Positions 38,965 through 47,037 of a DNA stretch of 64,000 bases are shown piece after piece. The DNA is taken from NCBI RefSeq assembly GCF_026283925.1, contig NZ_JAPDPF010000002.1:620001-684000 (forward strand), written 5' to 3'. The translations under genes and the position numbers were made by a program. Origin of the DNA: Dyella halodurans (lineage in GTDB: Bacteria > Pseudomonadota > Gammaproteobacteria > Xanthomonadales > Rhodanobacteraceae). The stretch's first letter is position 1. Every line of letters begins with the position of its first letter. The notes below the pieces were generated by a model that saw only the letters and a program-made list of their open reading frames with translations, searched no databases and was not told where the DNA came from.

Positions 38965-39817
38965 GCGGGCAGCTCTCGCTGCAGCCATGAATGCCGCGCT
39001 GGCACCGACTCGACCGCGTCTGATCGTGACGGCCGATGATTTCGGCCTGCACGAAGCGGTGAACGAGGCGGTGGAGCGCGGCTACCGTGAGGGCGTACTG
39101 CGCGCCGCTAGCCTGATGGTGACGGCGCCCGCCGTGGCAGACGCGGTGGCCCGCGCGCGCAATTCGCCTGGCCTCGCCGTGGGTTTGCATCTGGTGTTGG
39201 CGGACGGCCAGGCGGCCTTGCCGCCAACGCAGATCCCGGACCTGGTCGATGCCCAGGGTCGTTTCGGCAGCGCCATGGCGCGCGACGGCGTTCGTTTCTT
39301 CTTCCTGCCGCGCGTGCGACGTCAACTGGCGGCCGAGATTCGAGCCCAGTTCGAGGCCTTCGCCGCGACTGGCCTGAGCCTCGACCACGTCAATGCGCAC
39401 AAGCATTTCCATCTGCACCCCACCGTGCTCTCGCTGCTGCTTTCCATCGGCCGCGATTACGGCCTGCGCGCGGTGCGCTTGCCGGCAGAGCCAGGCATGG
39501 GGCCATGGCTGCAACCCTGGCTGGCCCTGATGCGCCGACGCCTGCGTCGGGCCGGCGTGCTCTGCAATGACCATGTGTTCGGCATCCGCCACAGCGGCGG
39601 CATGGACGAGAGCGCGCTGCTGGAGGTGCTTGGACACTTGCCGGAGGGTCTGTCGGAGCTCTATCTGCACCCCGCCGTGCACGGCCAACTGACGTCAAGC
39701 ATGGCCGACTACCGTCACGCGGATGAGTTGGCCGCACTATTATCCCCACGTGTGCAACGGGCCATCGCGGAACGTTGTTTGTTGTGTCATGGCTTTGGGG
39801 ATCCGGCGGCTGCATGA
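38948..39817 (+). CDS. hpnK: Hopanoid deacetylase HpnK (YdjC/ChbG-like)
   Basis: HpnK removes the acetyl group from N-acetylglucosaminyl bacteriohopanetetrol, giving BHT glucosamine. The 289-residue protein has the YdjC-fold metal site: RLIVTADDFGLHEAVNEA (Asp-Asp), VGLHLVLADGQ (His) and LDHVNAHKHFHLHPTVL (His-rich). The C-terminal half has SELYLHPAVHGQL. Start is uncertain: the ATG at 38948 overlaps the end of hpnJ by 17 bp, while an ATG at 38987 would begin MNAALAPTRPRLIV, closer to homologues. Neither has a strong ribosome site, which suggests coupling to hpnJ. It overlaps hpnL by 4 bp. Confidence 0.9.
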   Translation: MRTRLERAALAAAMNAALAPTRPRLIVTADDFGLHEAVNEAVERGYREGVLRAASLMVTAPAVADAVARARNSPGLAVGLHLVLADGQAALPPTQIPDLVDAQGRFGSAMARDGVRFFFLPRVRRQLAAEIRAQFEAFAATGLSLDHVNAHKHFHLHPTVLSLLLSIGRDYGLRAVRLPAEPGMGPWLQPWLALMRRRLRRAGVLCNDHVFGIRHSGGMDESALLEVLGHLPEGLSELYLHPAVHGQLTSSMADYRHADELAALLSPRVQRAIAERCLLCHGFGDPAAA

Positions 39818-40848
39818 AATATCTCGTTTATCTCGCCGGCCTGCTCGGCCTCGCTGCTGCCATCGTATTGGTCGTGCACCAGGACTGGGGCGCCATTCGC
39901 AATGCGTTCGACCACGCGGGCTGGGCGCTGCTCTGGCTGTTGCCGTTCCACGCCGTGCCGCTGCTGGTGGACGTGATGGGCTGGCGCGCCCTGCTGGCAC
40001 CACGCGATCCGCAACGACGTGCTGGCGTGCCCTTCCTGTTCTGGGTGGGCGGCGTCCGCGAGGCCTGCAATCGCCTGCTGCCGGTGGCGAATATCGGCGG
40101 CGAGATCGTCGGCATCCGGCTGGTCAAATGGCGCGGCCTAGGTGGCGCGGTGGTGGCCGCGAGCGTGGTGATCGAAGTGCTGCTGACCCTGGTCAGCCAG
40201 TACATCTTCGCGGCGCTGGGCATCCTCATGCTGATTGGCTTGACCAGGCATATCGGCACCCTGAATTCGGTCGTTGGCGGCCTGGTCGCCAGCCTGCCCT
40301 TGCCCATCGTGCTGATTTACCTGCTGCGTCATGGCCAGCTGTTTTCGCGCCTGGAAGCGTTCGTGGAAAAGACCATGGGCGGCCCCTCACGCTTTACCGA
40401 ACTGCTCGACGGCGCGCGCCTCGACGAGGAAATCCGCGCGTATTACCGCGAGCCGCTGCGCCTCGCCGTGGCCTGCACGTGGCAGCTCGCCGGCTTCATC
40501 CTGGGCAGCTTCGAGACCTGGTTCGCCCTGCTCCTGCTCGGCTATCCGATCACCGTATGGGATGCCGTCGCGATCGAGGCGGTGACGCAGTCGCTGCGCC
40601 ATATCATCTTCTTCGTACCGGCGGGCCTGGGCATCCAGGAAGGCGGCCTGGTCCTGTTCGGCAACATCATCGGCCTGCCGGCCGACGCTGCGATCGCATT
40701 GTCGCTGGTCAAGCGTGCGCGCGAAGTCGGCTTCGGCTTGCCCATGCTGATTTCGTGGCAATGGGCCGAAGCCCGCCGCCTGCGCCTCGGTTGGCGCGCG
40801 CGCAGCGCCACCGCACTCCCGGATGCGCAAAACAGCAAGCCTTCATAA
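39814..40848 (+). CDS. hpnL: HpnL membrane protein (UPF0104 family)
   Basis: A 344-residue integral membrane protein with about 7-8 hydrophobic segments. It carries the lysylphosphatidylglycerol synthetase-like/UPF0104 pattern: EACNRLLPVANIGGEIVGIRLV, VVIEVLLTLVSQYIFAALG, HIIFFVPAGLGIQEGGLVLFG and a C-terminal SLVKRAREVGFGLP. PAGLGIQEGG is the signature loop. HpnL homologues sit in many hopanoid loci, but the biochemical role is not established; flipping or handling of a lipid intermediate is an inference. The ATG overlaps the hpnK stop (ATGA). The ferritin-like gene starts 14 bp after its stop. Confidence 0.9.
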   Translation: MKYLVYLAGLLGLAAAIVLVVHQDWGAIRNAFDHAGWALLWLLPFHAVPLLVDVMGWRALLAPRDPQRRAGVPFLFWVGGVREACNRLLPVANIGGEIVGIRLVKWRGLGGAVVAASVVIEVLLTLVSQYIFAALGILMLIGLTRHIGTLNSVVGGLVASLPLPIVLIYLLRHGQLFSRLEAFVEKTMGGPSRFTELLDGARLDEEIRAYYREPLRLAVACTWQLAGFILGSFETWFALLLLGYPITVWDAVAIEAVTQSLRHIIFFVPAGLGIQEGGLVLFGNIIGLPADAAIALSLVKRAREVGFGLPMLISWQWAEARRLRLGWRARSATALPDAQNSKPS

Positions 40849-40862
40849 CCATGAGGTGACCG

Positions 40863-41756
40863 ATGTCCAACGACGCTACCGTCGCTGCCGCCGACCATGC
40901 CATGCGGCATTGGCTGGGCACCGAACCCGGTCGCATCAAGATCGGCTCGGATGCGCACAAGCGGCTGTTCTGCCGCATGTTGCTGGACACGCACAATCCG
41001 TACAAACCGGCCGTGATCGATTGGCCCAGCTTGAGCCCGGATGCGCTGCAGCGCATCACCTCACTGCCGATCTGGGACATCGCCGTGCAGACCGAGGGCC
41101 GCGCCACCCTGCGCGTCGAAACCTATACCAACACCGTCGACGATCCGCTGCTGCGCGAAGCGCTGATCATGGATGGCGGTGAAGAAGCTCGGCACAAGGT
41201 CGTGCTGAGCAAGATGGTCGAGGCCTATGGCATCGCGCTGGCACCGGAACCCGAGTACGAGGTACCCAAGGACCCCGAATGGGGCTGGCTGGTCACCGGC
41301 TATAGCGAATGCATCGACAGCTTCTTTGCCTTTGGCCTGTTCGAGTCGGCCAAGCGCACCGGCTACTTCCCGGTGGAACTGGTGGAGACGTTCGAACCGG
41401 TGATCCAGGAAGAGGCCCGCCACATCCTGTTCTTCGCCAACTGGGTGGCCTGGTATCGGCACCAGCTGCCGTGGTGGCGGCGCCTGCCGTTCGAGCTGAA
41501 GGTGATGCGGGTATGGATCTTCCTGATCTGGGAGCGCATCGGCATCGCCAAGGGCCTGGACAGTGCTGGCGAGATGCAGGATGCCAATTTCACCCTGACT
41601 GGCCACCAGCAGATCGGGCTGGACCTGAAGCTGGGCGAGATGATCGACATGTGCCTGAGCCAGGACAAGTACCGCATGGACGGCTACGACGAACGCCTGC
41701 TGCGCCCCACCTTCGTGCCGCGTATGGCCCGCCTGGCGCGTCGCTTCGTACGCTAG
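40863..41756 (+). CDS. Ferritin-like diiron-site protein in hopanoid operon
   Basis: A 297-residue soluble-looking helical protein, 14 bp after hpnL and preceded by GAGGTGA. Two Glu-x-x-His motifs are visible: EEARH at 107-111 and EEARH at 183-187. Each sits in a helix (ALIMDGGEEARHKVVLSKM and VETFEPVIQEEARHILFF). Further carboxylates lie at Glu79 (WDIAVQTEGRATLR) and in GYSECIDSFFAFGLFE. This is the layout of ferritin-like diiron carboxylate proteins. The C-terminal third has an amphipathic stretch (RRLPFELKVMRVWIFLIW) that could contact membrane. I know of similar proteins near hopanoid genes but no proven function. An oxygenase or desaturase acting on a hopanoid is a plausible inference. 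Confidence 0.75.
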   Translation: MSNDATVAAADHAMRHWLGTEPGRIKIGSDAHKRLFCRMLLDTHNPYKPAVIDWPSLSPDALQRITSLPIWDIAVQTEGRATLRVETYTNTVDDPLLREALIMDGGEEARHKVVLSKMVEAYGIALAPEPEYEVPKDPEWGWLVTGYSECIDSFFAFGLFESAKRTGYFPVELVETFEPVIQEEARHILFFANWVAWYRHQLPWWRRLPFELKVMRVWIFLIWERIGIAKGLDSAGEMQDANFTLTGHQQIGLDLKLGEMIDMCLSQDKYRMDGYDERLLRPTFVPRMARLARRFVR

Positions 41757-41760
41757 GCAC

Positions 41761-42738
41761 TCAGTGATGCAGGCTGAACCAGGCCACGGCGTCCTCCAGG
41801 GCGAGCCGGACCGGGCCTGCCGCATAACCGAGTTCGCGCTCGGCCTTGGCGCTGGAGAAGAACATGCGCTTGCGGGACATGCGCACTTCCTCGACCGTGG
41901 CGATGGGCTGGGTGCCGCTCACCCTCGCCCATGCCTCCGCCACATACGCCACCGGCATTACCGCGGCGTGCGGCAGCCGCCAGCGCGGTGGCTCGCGCCC
42001 GACGATGTCCGCAATCTCGGTCAACAGTTCGCGCAGGCTGAGGTTGCTGCCACCCAGGATGTAGCGCTCTCCCACCACGCCATGCTGGAAAGCCAGCCAA
42101 TGACCGTCCGCTACGTCGTCCACGTGGACCACGTTGAGGCCGGTGTCGACATAGGCGGGCAAGCGGCCGGCGACGGCGTCGCGCACGACCCGCCCGGTGG
42201 GCGTGGGCTTGATGTCGCGAGGGCCAACCGGCGTCGACGGATTCACGATCACCACTGGCAGCCCAGCTGCCGCATAGGTCCTGACCATGGCCTCGGCAAG
42301 GAACTTGGAGCGCTTGTAGTGGCCCACCATATCGTCGAGCGATACCGGCGTGCCTTCGTCACCGGAGCTGCCGTCCCGAGGAATGCCCAAGGTCGCCACG
42401 CTGCTCGTGTAGACGATACGCGACACACCTGCCTGCCTGGCCGCCTCGAGCAAGGCCCGCGTGCCATCGACATTGGTTCGATAGAGCTCATCCGGTTGCG
42501 GAGCCCACAGCCGGTAGTCGGCCGCCACGTGGAACACCGCGTCGCAGCCTTTGCACGCGCTGGCGAGCGACGTCGCATCGGTGAGATCGCCTTCGACCAC
42601 CTCGACGTCGAGCCCTTGCAGATTGCGACGATCCGAGCCGGCACGCGCCAGCACGCGGACGCTGTGGTTCTCACGCAGCAGGCGGCGGGCAACCGCCGAG
42701 CCGACGAAGCCGGTCGCTCCGGTGACCAAGGTCTTCAT
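41761..42738 (-). CDS. hpnA: Hopanoid-associated sugar epimerase HpnA
   Basis: A 325-residue extended SDR of the NAD-dependent epimerase/dehydratase family. It starts at 42738 with MKTLVTGATGFVGSAVARRL (GxxGxxG). DLTDATSL follows, then FHVAADYRLWAPQPDELY, YTSSVATLGI, VGHYKRSKFLAEAMV with the YxxxK catalytic pair, and NPSTPVGPRDIKPTPTGR. The last motif is characteristic of HpnA. The substrate is not established; a role in side-chain or head-group sugar handling is assumed from clustering. It is on the opposite strand between the ferritin-like gene (stops 4 bp apart, convergent) and the divergent squalene synthase gene. Confidence 0.9.
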   Translation of the reverse strand: MKTLVTGATGFVGSAVARRLLRENHSVRVLARAGSDRRNLQGLDVEVVEGDLTDATSLASACKGCDAVFHVAADYRLWAPQPDELYRTNVDGTRALLEAARQAGVSRIVYTSSVATLGIPRDGSSGDEGTPVSLDDMVGHYKRSKFLAEAMVRTYAAAGLPVVIVNPSTPVGPRDIKPTPTGRVVRDAVAGRLPAYVDTGLNVVHVDDVADGHWLAFQHGVVGERYILGGSNLSLRELLTEIADIVGREPPRWRLPHAAVMPVAYVAEAWARVSGTQPIATVEEVRMSRKRMFFSSAKAERELGYAAGPVRLALEDAVAWFSLHH

Positions 42739-43054
42739 GGTGGTGTCGCCACCAGGCTGCGCCTGCGCATCGCCAGCATGAACCCTGGGTACATAAGGCT
42801 GGTGATCCATGACCACGGGGGAAGGTATGCGCGCATTATGGATGAACCACGCGCCGTTGGCGCAAACGCAGCGACGCACCCCGGCGCCGGCTTCCTTTCC
42901 CCTGCCTTTCATGGGCAGGAGCAGGCCTCCGGCGCAGCCTCGACACTTCAAAGACATTCCGTTTGGTCAGATGGCTGCGTCCTTCAAGATCGGGGTGCTA
43001 ACATGCCTGCGTCGTACGTTTTTCTGTATGTGAATACATAAGGAAAGCCGAGGC
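42739..43054. promoter_or_regulatory. Divergent control region of hpnA and the squalene synthase-shc operon
   Basis: A 316-bp spacer without a convincing gene. It must hold promoters for hpnA and for the squalene synthase-shc-hpnG-hpnN unit. A small dyad, TGTAT-GTGA-ATACA, lies at 43025-43038, just before the AAGGAAAG ribosome site. It could be an operator, but the evidence is only its symmetry. Confidence 0.35.
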
Positions 43055-44221
43055 ATGTCAATGTTTGAATCAAAGCACGTCGCTGCGATCGCACCAGCCA
43101 ACGCTAGTGCTTATCAGGAAGCCATACTTCCGCGCGTATCCAGGACGTTCGCATTGACCATACCGCAGCTGCCGCCTGCACTTCGCGAGGTGGTTGCCAA
43201 CGCCTATCTGTTGTGCCGCATTGCCGACACCATTGAGGACGAACCGACGCTCTCGGTGGACCAGAAAGGTGTCTACGAAAGCGCCTTTGTTGACGCCGTC
43301 ATCGGCCGCATCGATGCACAACGCTTCGCAGCCGAACTGGCGCCGAAGTTGTCCGAGGCAACCTCTGCAAGTGAGCGTGAGCTGTTGTCCCGACTCCCGC
43401 TCGTGCTGGAGGTCACGCAGACCTTCAATCCGACCCAGCACACGGCCATCGTCGACTGCCTGAAAACCATGTCGCAAGGCATGCACGACTTTCAGTGCGT
43501 GGTTGGCCTGCAAGGCCTGGCCACGCTGCGTGACCTGGACCGCTATTGCTACTGCGTGGCCGGCGTCGTGGGGGAAATGCTGACGAAGCTGCTGATCAAC
43601 TTCGAGCCGGAGCTGGCGCCGCAATCGAAAACCCTGATGCGCCTGGCGGTGTCATTTGGCCAAGGCCTGCAGATGACCAATATCCTCAAGGACCAGTGGG
43701 AGGATCGCAGCCACGGCGTGTGCTGGTTGCCGCAGGATGTCTTCTCCCGCCACGGCGCGCGCCTGCACGATCTGCGTCCCGGTTATCAGGACGCCAACTA
43801 CGCCAAGGCCATGATCGAACTGATAGGGGTGGCGCACTCGCATCTCTGTCGTGCGGTGGACTACACGCTTATCGTGCCAGCCAGGCACGCCGGCTTCCGC
43901 CGCTTCTGCTTGTGGAGCATCGGCCTGGCCGTACTGACCCTGCGCAATCTGCAGGACCGGCTCGATTTCTCCTGCGGCACGCAGGTCAAGGTCTCCCGCG
44001 CGGCCGTCGCCCAGACCATGGGCCTGACCCGACTCACCGACAAATACGATACCGGCGTGCGCTGGTTGTTCACGACCGCCGCGCGCAAGCTGCCGCTGAC
44101 GCCGCTGTCGCCCGAGTGGGACGAGCCCCAGGGTCCCCCGCACACATGGCCCAGGCGCAGGGCCTCGTATTTGAATGGCATTCCCTCCCGGCACGATGCC
44201 AAGAACGCACGATCACTATGA
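43055..44221 (+). CDS. Squalene synthase (farnesyl-diphosphate farnesyltransferase type)
   Basis: Condenses two farnesyl diphosphates to squalene, the substrate of the cyclase encoded next. The 388-residue protein begins with SRTFALTIPQLPPALREVV and YLLCRIADTIEDEP; the first Asp-rich motif is DTIED at 58-62. The second is DQWED at 213-217, after QGLQMTNILK. YCYCVAGVVGEMLTKLL is the family signature between them. These features resemble the one-enzyme squalene synthase of eukaryotes and Methylococcus more than the shorter HpnC/HpnD pair. No hpnC, hpnD or hpnE is in the window. The C-terminus is a hydrophilic tail, not a membrane anchor. Its stop overlaps the shc start by 4 bp. Confidence 0.85.
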   Translation: MSMFESKHVAAIAPANASAYQEAILPRVSRTFALTIPQLPPALREVVANAYLLCRIADTIEDEPTLSVDQKGVYESAFVDAVIGRIDAQRFAAELAPKLSEATSASERELLSRLPLVLEVTQTFNPTQHTAIVDCLKTMSQGMHDFQCVVGLQGLATLRDLDRYCYCVAGVVGEMLTKLLINFEPELAPQSKTLMRLAVSFGQGLQMTNILKDQWEDRSHGVCWLPQDVFSRHGARLHDLRPGYQDANYAKAMIELIGVAHSHLCRAVDYTLIVPARHAGFRRFCLWSIGLAVLTLRNLQDRLDFSCGTQVKVSRAAVAQTMGLTRLTDKYDTGVRWLFTTAARKLPLTPLSPEWDEPQGPPHTWPRRRASYLNGIPSRHDAKNARSL

Positions 44222-46224
44222 CGGAGACTTCAGCTCCTGTTGACGATGCGGCCCGCCCGGCCCATCGCGATGAAGAGCCTGAGACCACCCGAATCGATCA
44301 GGCCATCGAGCGCGCGCGCAAGGCCTTGCTTGCACGGCAGCGGCCTGACGGGCACTGGTGCTTCGAGTTCGAAACCGACTGCACCATCTCGGCCGAATAC
44401 ATCCTGATGATGCACTTCCTCGATGACATCGACGAGGTGTTGCAGGAAAAACTCGCGCGTTACATCCGGCTCAAGCAGCGCCTGGATACGCACGGCGGCT
44501 GGCCGCTCTACCAGGACGGCGCCATCGACCTGTCCTGCACGGTCAAGTCCTACTACGCTCTGAAGGCCGCCGGAGACCCCGCCGAGGCGCCGCATATGCA
44601 GCGCGCCCGCGACGCCATCCTGCAACGGGGTGGCGCTGCCCGGAGCAATGTGTTCACGCGCATCCTGCTGGCAATGTTCGAACAGGTGCCCTGGCGCGCG
44701 GCGCCGTATGTGCCGGTGGAGATCATGTTGTTTCCGCGCTGGGCACCGTTTCATCTGGACAAGGTTTCGTATTGGGCGCGCGCCACCATGGTGCCGCTGT
44801 TCATTCTTTGCTCGCTCAAGGCCCGGGCCAAGAATCCGCGCCGTGTCGGCGTGCCCGAGCTGTTCGTCACGCCGCCGCAACAGGAACGGCACTATTTCGC
44901 CGTCGGCGGCTTCGCCAGCCGGTGCTTTCTCGTGCTGGACAAGCTCGGGCGCGCGTGTGATCCGTTGGTCCCCAGGGCATTGCGGCAAAAAGCGGTAAAG
45001 AAGGCCGAACAGTGGTTTCTGGCGCGACTCAACGGCGAGGACGGCGTGGGCGCCATCTTCCCGCCGATGGTCAATACGCTGGAGGCGCTGGACCTGCTCG
45101 GTTACGCGAAGGACCATCCCGCGCGCGCCACCTGCCTCAAGTCCTTGCAGAAGCTGATCGTGCAGAGCGCCGATGGCACGGCGTATTGCCAACCCTGCGT
45201 TTCGCCCGTGTGGGACACCGGCTGGGCCGCCATGGCCTTGCTGCGCGCCTCGGGTGACGCGGCCACGCAAGCCGCGGTGACACGTGCGCTGGACTGGATG
45301 GCGCCGTTGCAGGAGCTGGAAGTGAAAGGCGACTGGGCGGCACAGGCGCCCGACCTGCCGCCCGGCGGCTGGGCATTCCAGTACGCGAATGCCTACTTTC
45401 CCGACCTGGACGACACCGCGCTGGTCGCCGGCCTGCTCCACGTGGCTGTGCTGGGTACGCCGCAGGAAGGCATGTACCGCGCGCGCATCGAGCGCGCTGC
45501 CGACTGGCTGGTCGGTATGCAGTCCGACAATGGCGGCTTCGCCGCCTTCGATCGCAACAACACGCACTACCACATCAACCAGATTCCGTTCGCCGACCAT
45601 GGCGCCATGCTCGATCCGCCCACCGAGGATGTGTCCGGTCGCGTCCTCGCCTGCCTGGGTGTACTGCGGCGCCCGCAGGATCGTGTCGCCATCGCGCGCT
45701 GCGTCGCCTACCTGAAAACCGCCCAGCAGCCTGACGGTTCCTACTGGGGGCGCTGGGGCACCAACTATATTTACGGCACCTGGTCGGTGCTGGCCGGACT
45801 GGCCCTGGTGGGCGAGGACCTCAGTCAGCCGTGGATCCGCAAATCCATCGACTGGCTGGTCGCCAGGCAGCACGCCGATGGCGGCTGGGGCGAGACCAAT
45901 GACAGTTATTTCGATCCTGCGCTACGCGGCAGCAACGGCGGCATCAGCACGGCGCACAGCACGGCCTGGGCCCTGCTGGGCCTGCTCGCGGTCGGCGAGC
46001 ACCGCTCCGAGGCGGTTCGCCGGGGCATTCAATGGCTGCTCGACGACCAGCAAGCCAGCGATGAGCGCGAAGCAGGGTTGTGGTATCACAGCAGCTATAA
46101 CGCGCCGGGTTTTCCGCGCGTCTTCTTCCTCAAGTACCACGGCTATACCGCCTACTTTCCGCTATGGGCCTTGACCCGCTATCGGCGCCTGATGCAATCG
46201 ACACCCTCGCCGGGGACGCAGTGA
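44218..46224 (+). CDS. shc: Squalene-hopene cyclase
   Basis: Shc (HpnF) cyclises squalene to hopene and hopanol, a monotopic membrane enzyme on the inner membrane. The start at 44218 forms ATGA with the upstream stop; the frame is open further back but antiparallel in sense to conserved sequence. The 668-residue protein has the catalytic DLDD at 396-399 (DxDD) in YFPDLDDTALV. Many QW-type repeats are present (QRPDGHWCFEFE, QQPDGSYWGRWG, QHADGGWGETNDSY). The substrate-channel region is HLDKVSYWARATMVPL, and CVSPVWDTGWAAMALL precedes the active site. All key features are intact. It is followed immediately by hpnG. Confidence 0.97.
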   Translation: MTETSAPVDDAARPAHRDEEPETTRIDQAIERARKALLARQRPDGHWCFEFETDCTISAEYILMMHFLDDIDEVLQEKLARYIRLKQRLDTHGGWPLYQDGAIDLSCTVKSYYALKAAGDPAEAPHMQRARDAILQRGGAARSNVFTRILLAMFEQVPWRAAPYVPVEIMLFPRWAPFHLDKVSYWARATMVPLFILCSLKARAKNPRRVGVPELFVTPPQQERHYFAVGGFASRCFLVLDKLGRACDPLVPRALRQKAVKKAEQWFLARLNGEDGVGAIFPPMVNTLEALDLLGYAKDHPARATCLKSLQKLIVQSADGTAYCQPCVSPVWDTGWAAMALLRASGDAATQAAVTRALDWMAPLQELEVKGDWAAQAPDLPPGGWAFQYANAYFPDLDDTALVAGLLHVAVLGTPQEGMYRARIERAADWLVGMQSDNGGFAAFDRNNTHYHINQIPFADHGAMLDPPTEDVSGRVLACLGVLRRPQDRVAIARCVAYLKTAQQPDGSYWGRWGTNYIYGTWSVLAGLALVGEDLSQPWIRKSIDWLVARQHADGGWGETNDSYFDPALRGSNGGISTAHSTAWALLGLLAVGEHRSEAVRRGIQWLLDDQQASDEREAGLWYHSSYNAPGFPRVFFLKYHGYTAYFPLWALTRYRRLMQSTPSPGTQ

Positions 46225-46958
46225 ACCCTCACTCCGTGGGCATCGTGACGGCGCTTGCGACCGAGGCGCAGGCACTTACTCGCCAGCGCTTGCACCCGCA
46301 AAGGCTGACCCCCGTCGGGAAGGACGCCAGGCTGTGGCTGAGTGGCATGGGCCAGGAGGCGGCACGACAGGGGGCGCTGGCCTTGATCGACGCAGGCGCC
46401 ACCGCCCTGGTCGTGTTCGGCGTCGCGGGCGCACTGACGCCAGGCTTGCGCAGCGGCACGCTGCTTTGTCCGCAGCGCATCTTCGACGAGCGGGGGCGCG
46501 ACTATACGCCGACGCCGTCGTGGCGCGCGGCGCTCAGCCAACGCCTTGAGGCAGCCGGACTGGCCTTGACGATGGAAGGAAGCCTGCTGAGCCTGCCGGC
46601 GCCCTTGTGGAGCGCCGCGCAGAAGACCGCCATGCGCGACCGCCACCTGGCCGTCGCCGTGGATATGGAGAGCGCCGCCGTCGCGGCAATTGCGAGTGAA
46701 CGGCAGCTGCCTTTTCTGGTGTTGCGCGCCATCGTCGACGAAAGCGATGACGAGATCCCGCTGGCGTTGCAGGCCGGCATCGACGAGTGGGGACGCGCGC
46801 GCCCATTGAGCATGCTCCTGGTGATGGCGCGCCATCCTGGACTGCTGAAACGCTTGCCCGGCCTCGCCAGTCGCATGGGCAAGGCCACCCGCGCCCTGCA
46901 GGCTGCCGTGGTCGCGGCAGGTACGGACCTGGCGCGCGAAGCGCAGGGCCCCTGCTAA
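46221..46958 (+). CDS. hpnG: Adenosylhopane nucleosidase/phosphorylase HpnG
   Basis: HpnG removes adenine from adenosylhopane, yielding the ribosyl-type hopane that becomes bacteriohopanetetrol. The start is placed at GTG 46221, which overlaps the shc stop (GTGA). An ATG at 46164 inside shc is possible but would add unconserved residues. The 245-residue protein belongs to the purine nucleoside phosphorylase/MTA nucleosidase fold: VGIVTALATEAQALTRQ, LSGMGQEAARQGALAL, LVVFGVAGALTPGLRSG, VDMESAAVAAIASERQLP (the MExxA motif) and FLVLRAIVDESDDE. It acts after HpnH. Confidence 0.92.
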   Translation: MNPHSVGIVTALATEAQALTRQRLHPQRLTPVGKDARLWLSGMGQEAARQGALALIDAGATALVVFGVAGALTPGLRSGTLLCPQRIFDERGRDYTPTPSWRAALSQRLEAAGLALTMEGSLLSLPAPLWSAAQKTAMRDRHLAVAVDMESAAVAAIASERQLPFLVLRAIVDESDDEIPLALQAGIDEWGRARPLSMLLVMARHPGLLKRLPGLASRMGKATRALQAAVVAAGTDLAREAQGPC

Positions 46959-47037
46959 CCTTGACACATCGTTTTCGGAAGTCAGGCCTGGCCTTGACGT
47001 ACGGCCGGTCGAATCCAAGCTAAGGAGATACGACGGC

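Noticed and set aside
43546-44217. Upstream in-frame extension of squalene-hopene cyclase
   Set aside because: It overlaps the squalene synthase gene in another frame. The cyclase homology begins only after the ATG at 44218, which overlaps the previous stop.
44230-45873. 547-codon minus-strand frame antisense to shc
   Set aside because: The cyclase on the plus strand is intact with DxDD and QW repeats. The antisense frame is a GC-rich shadow.
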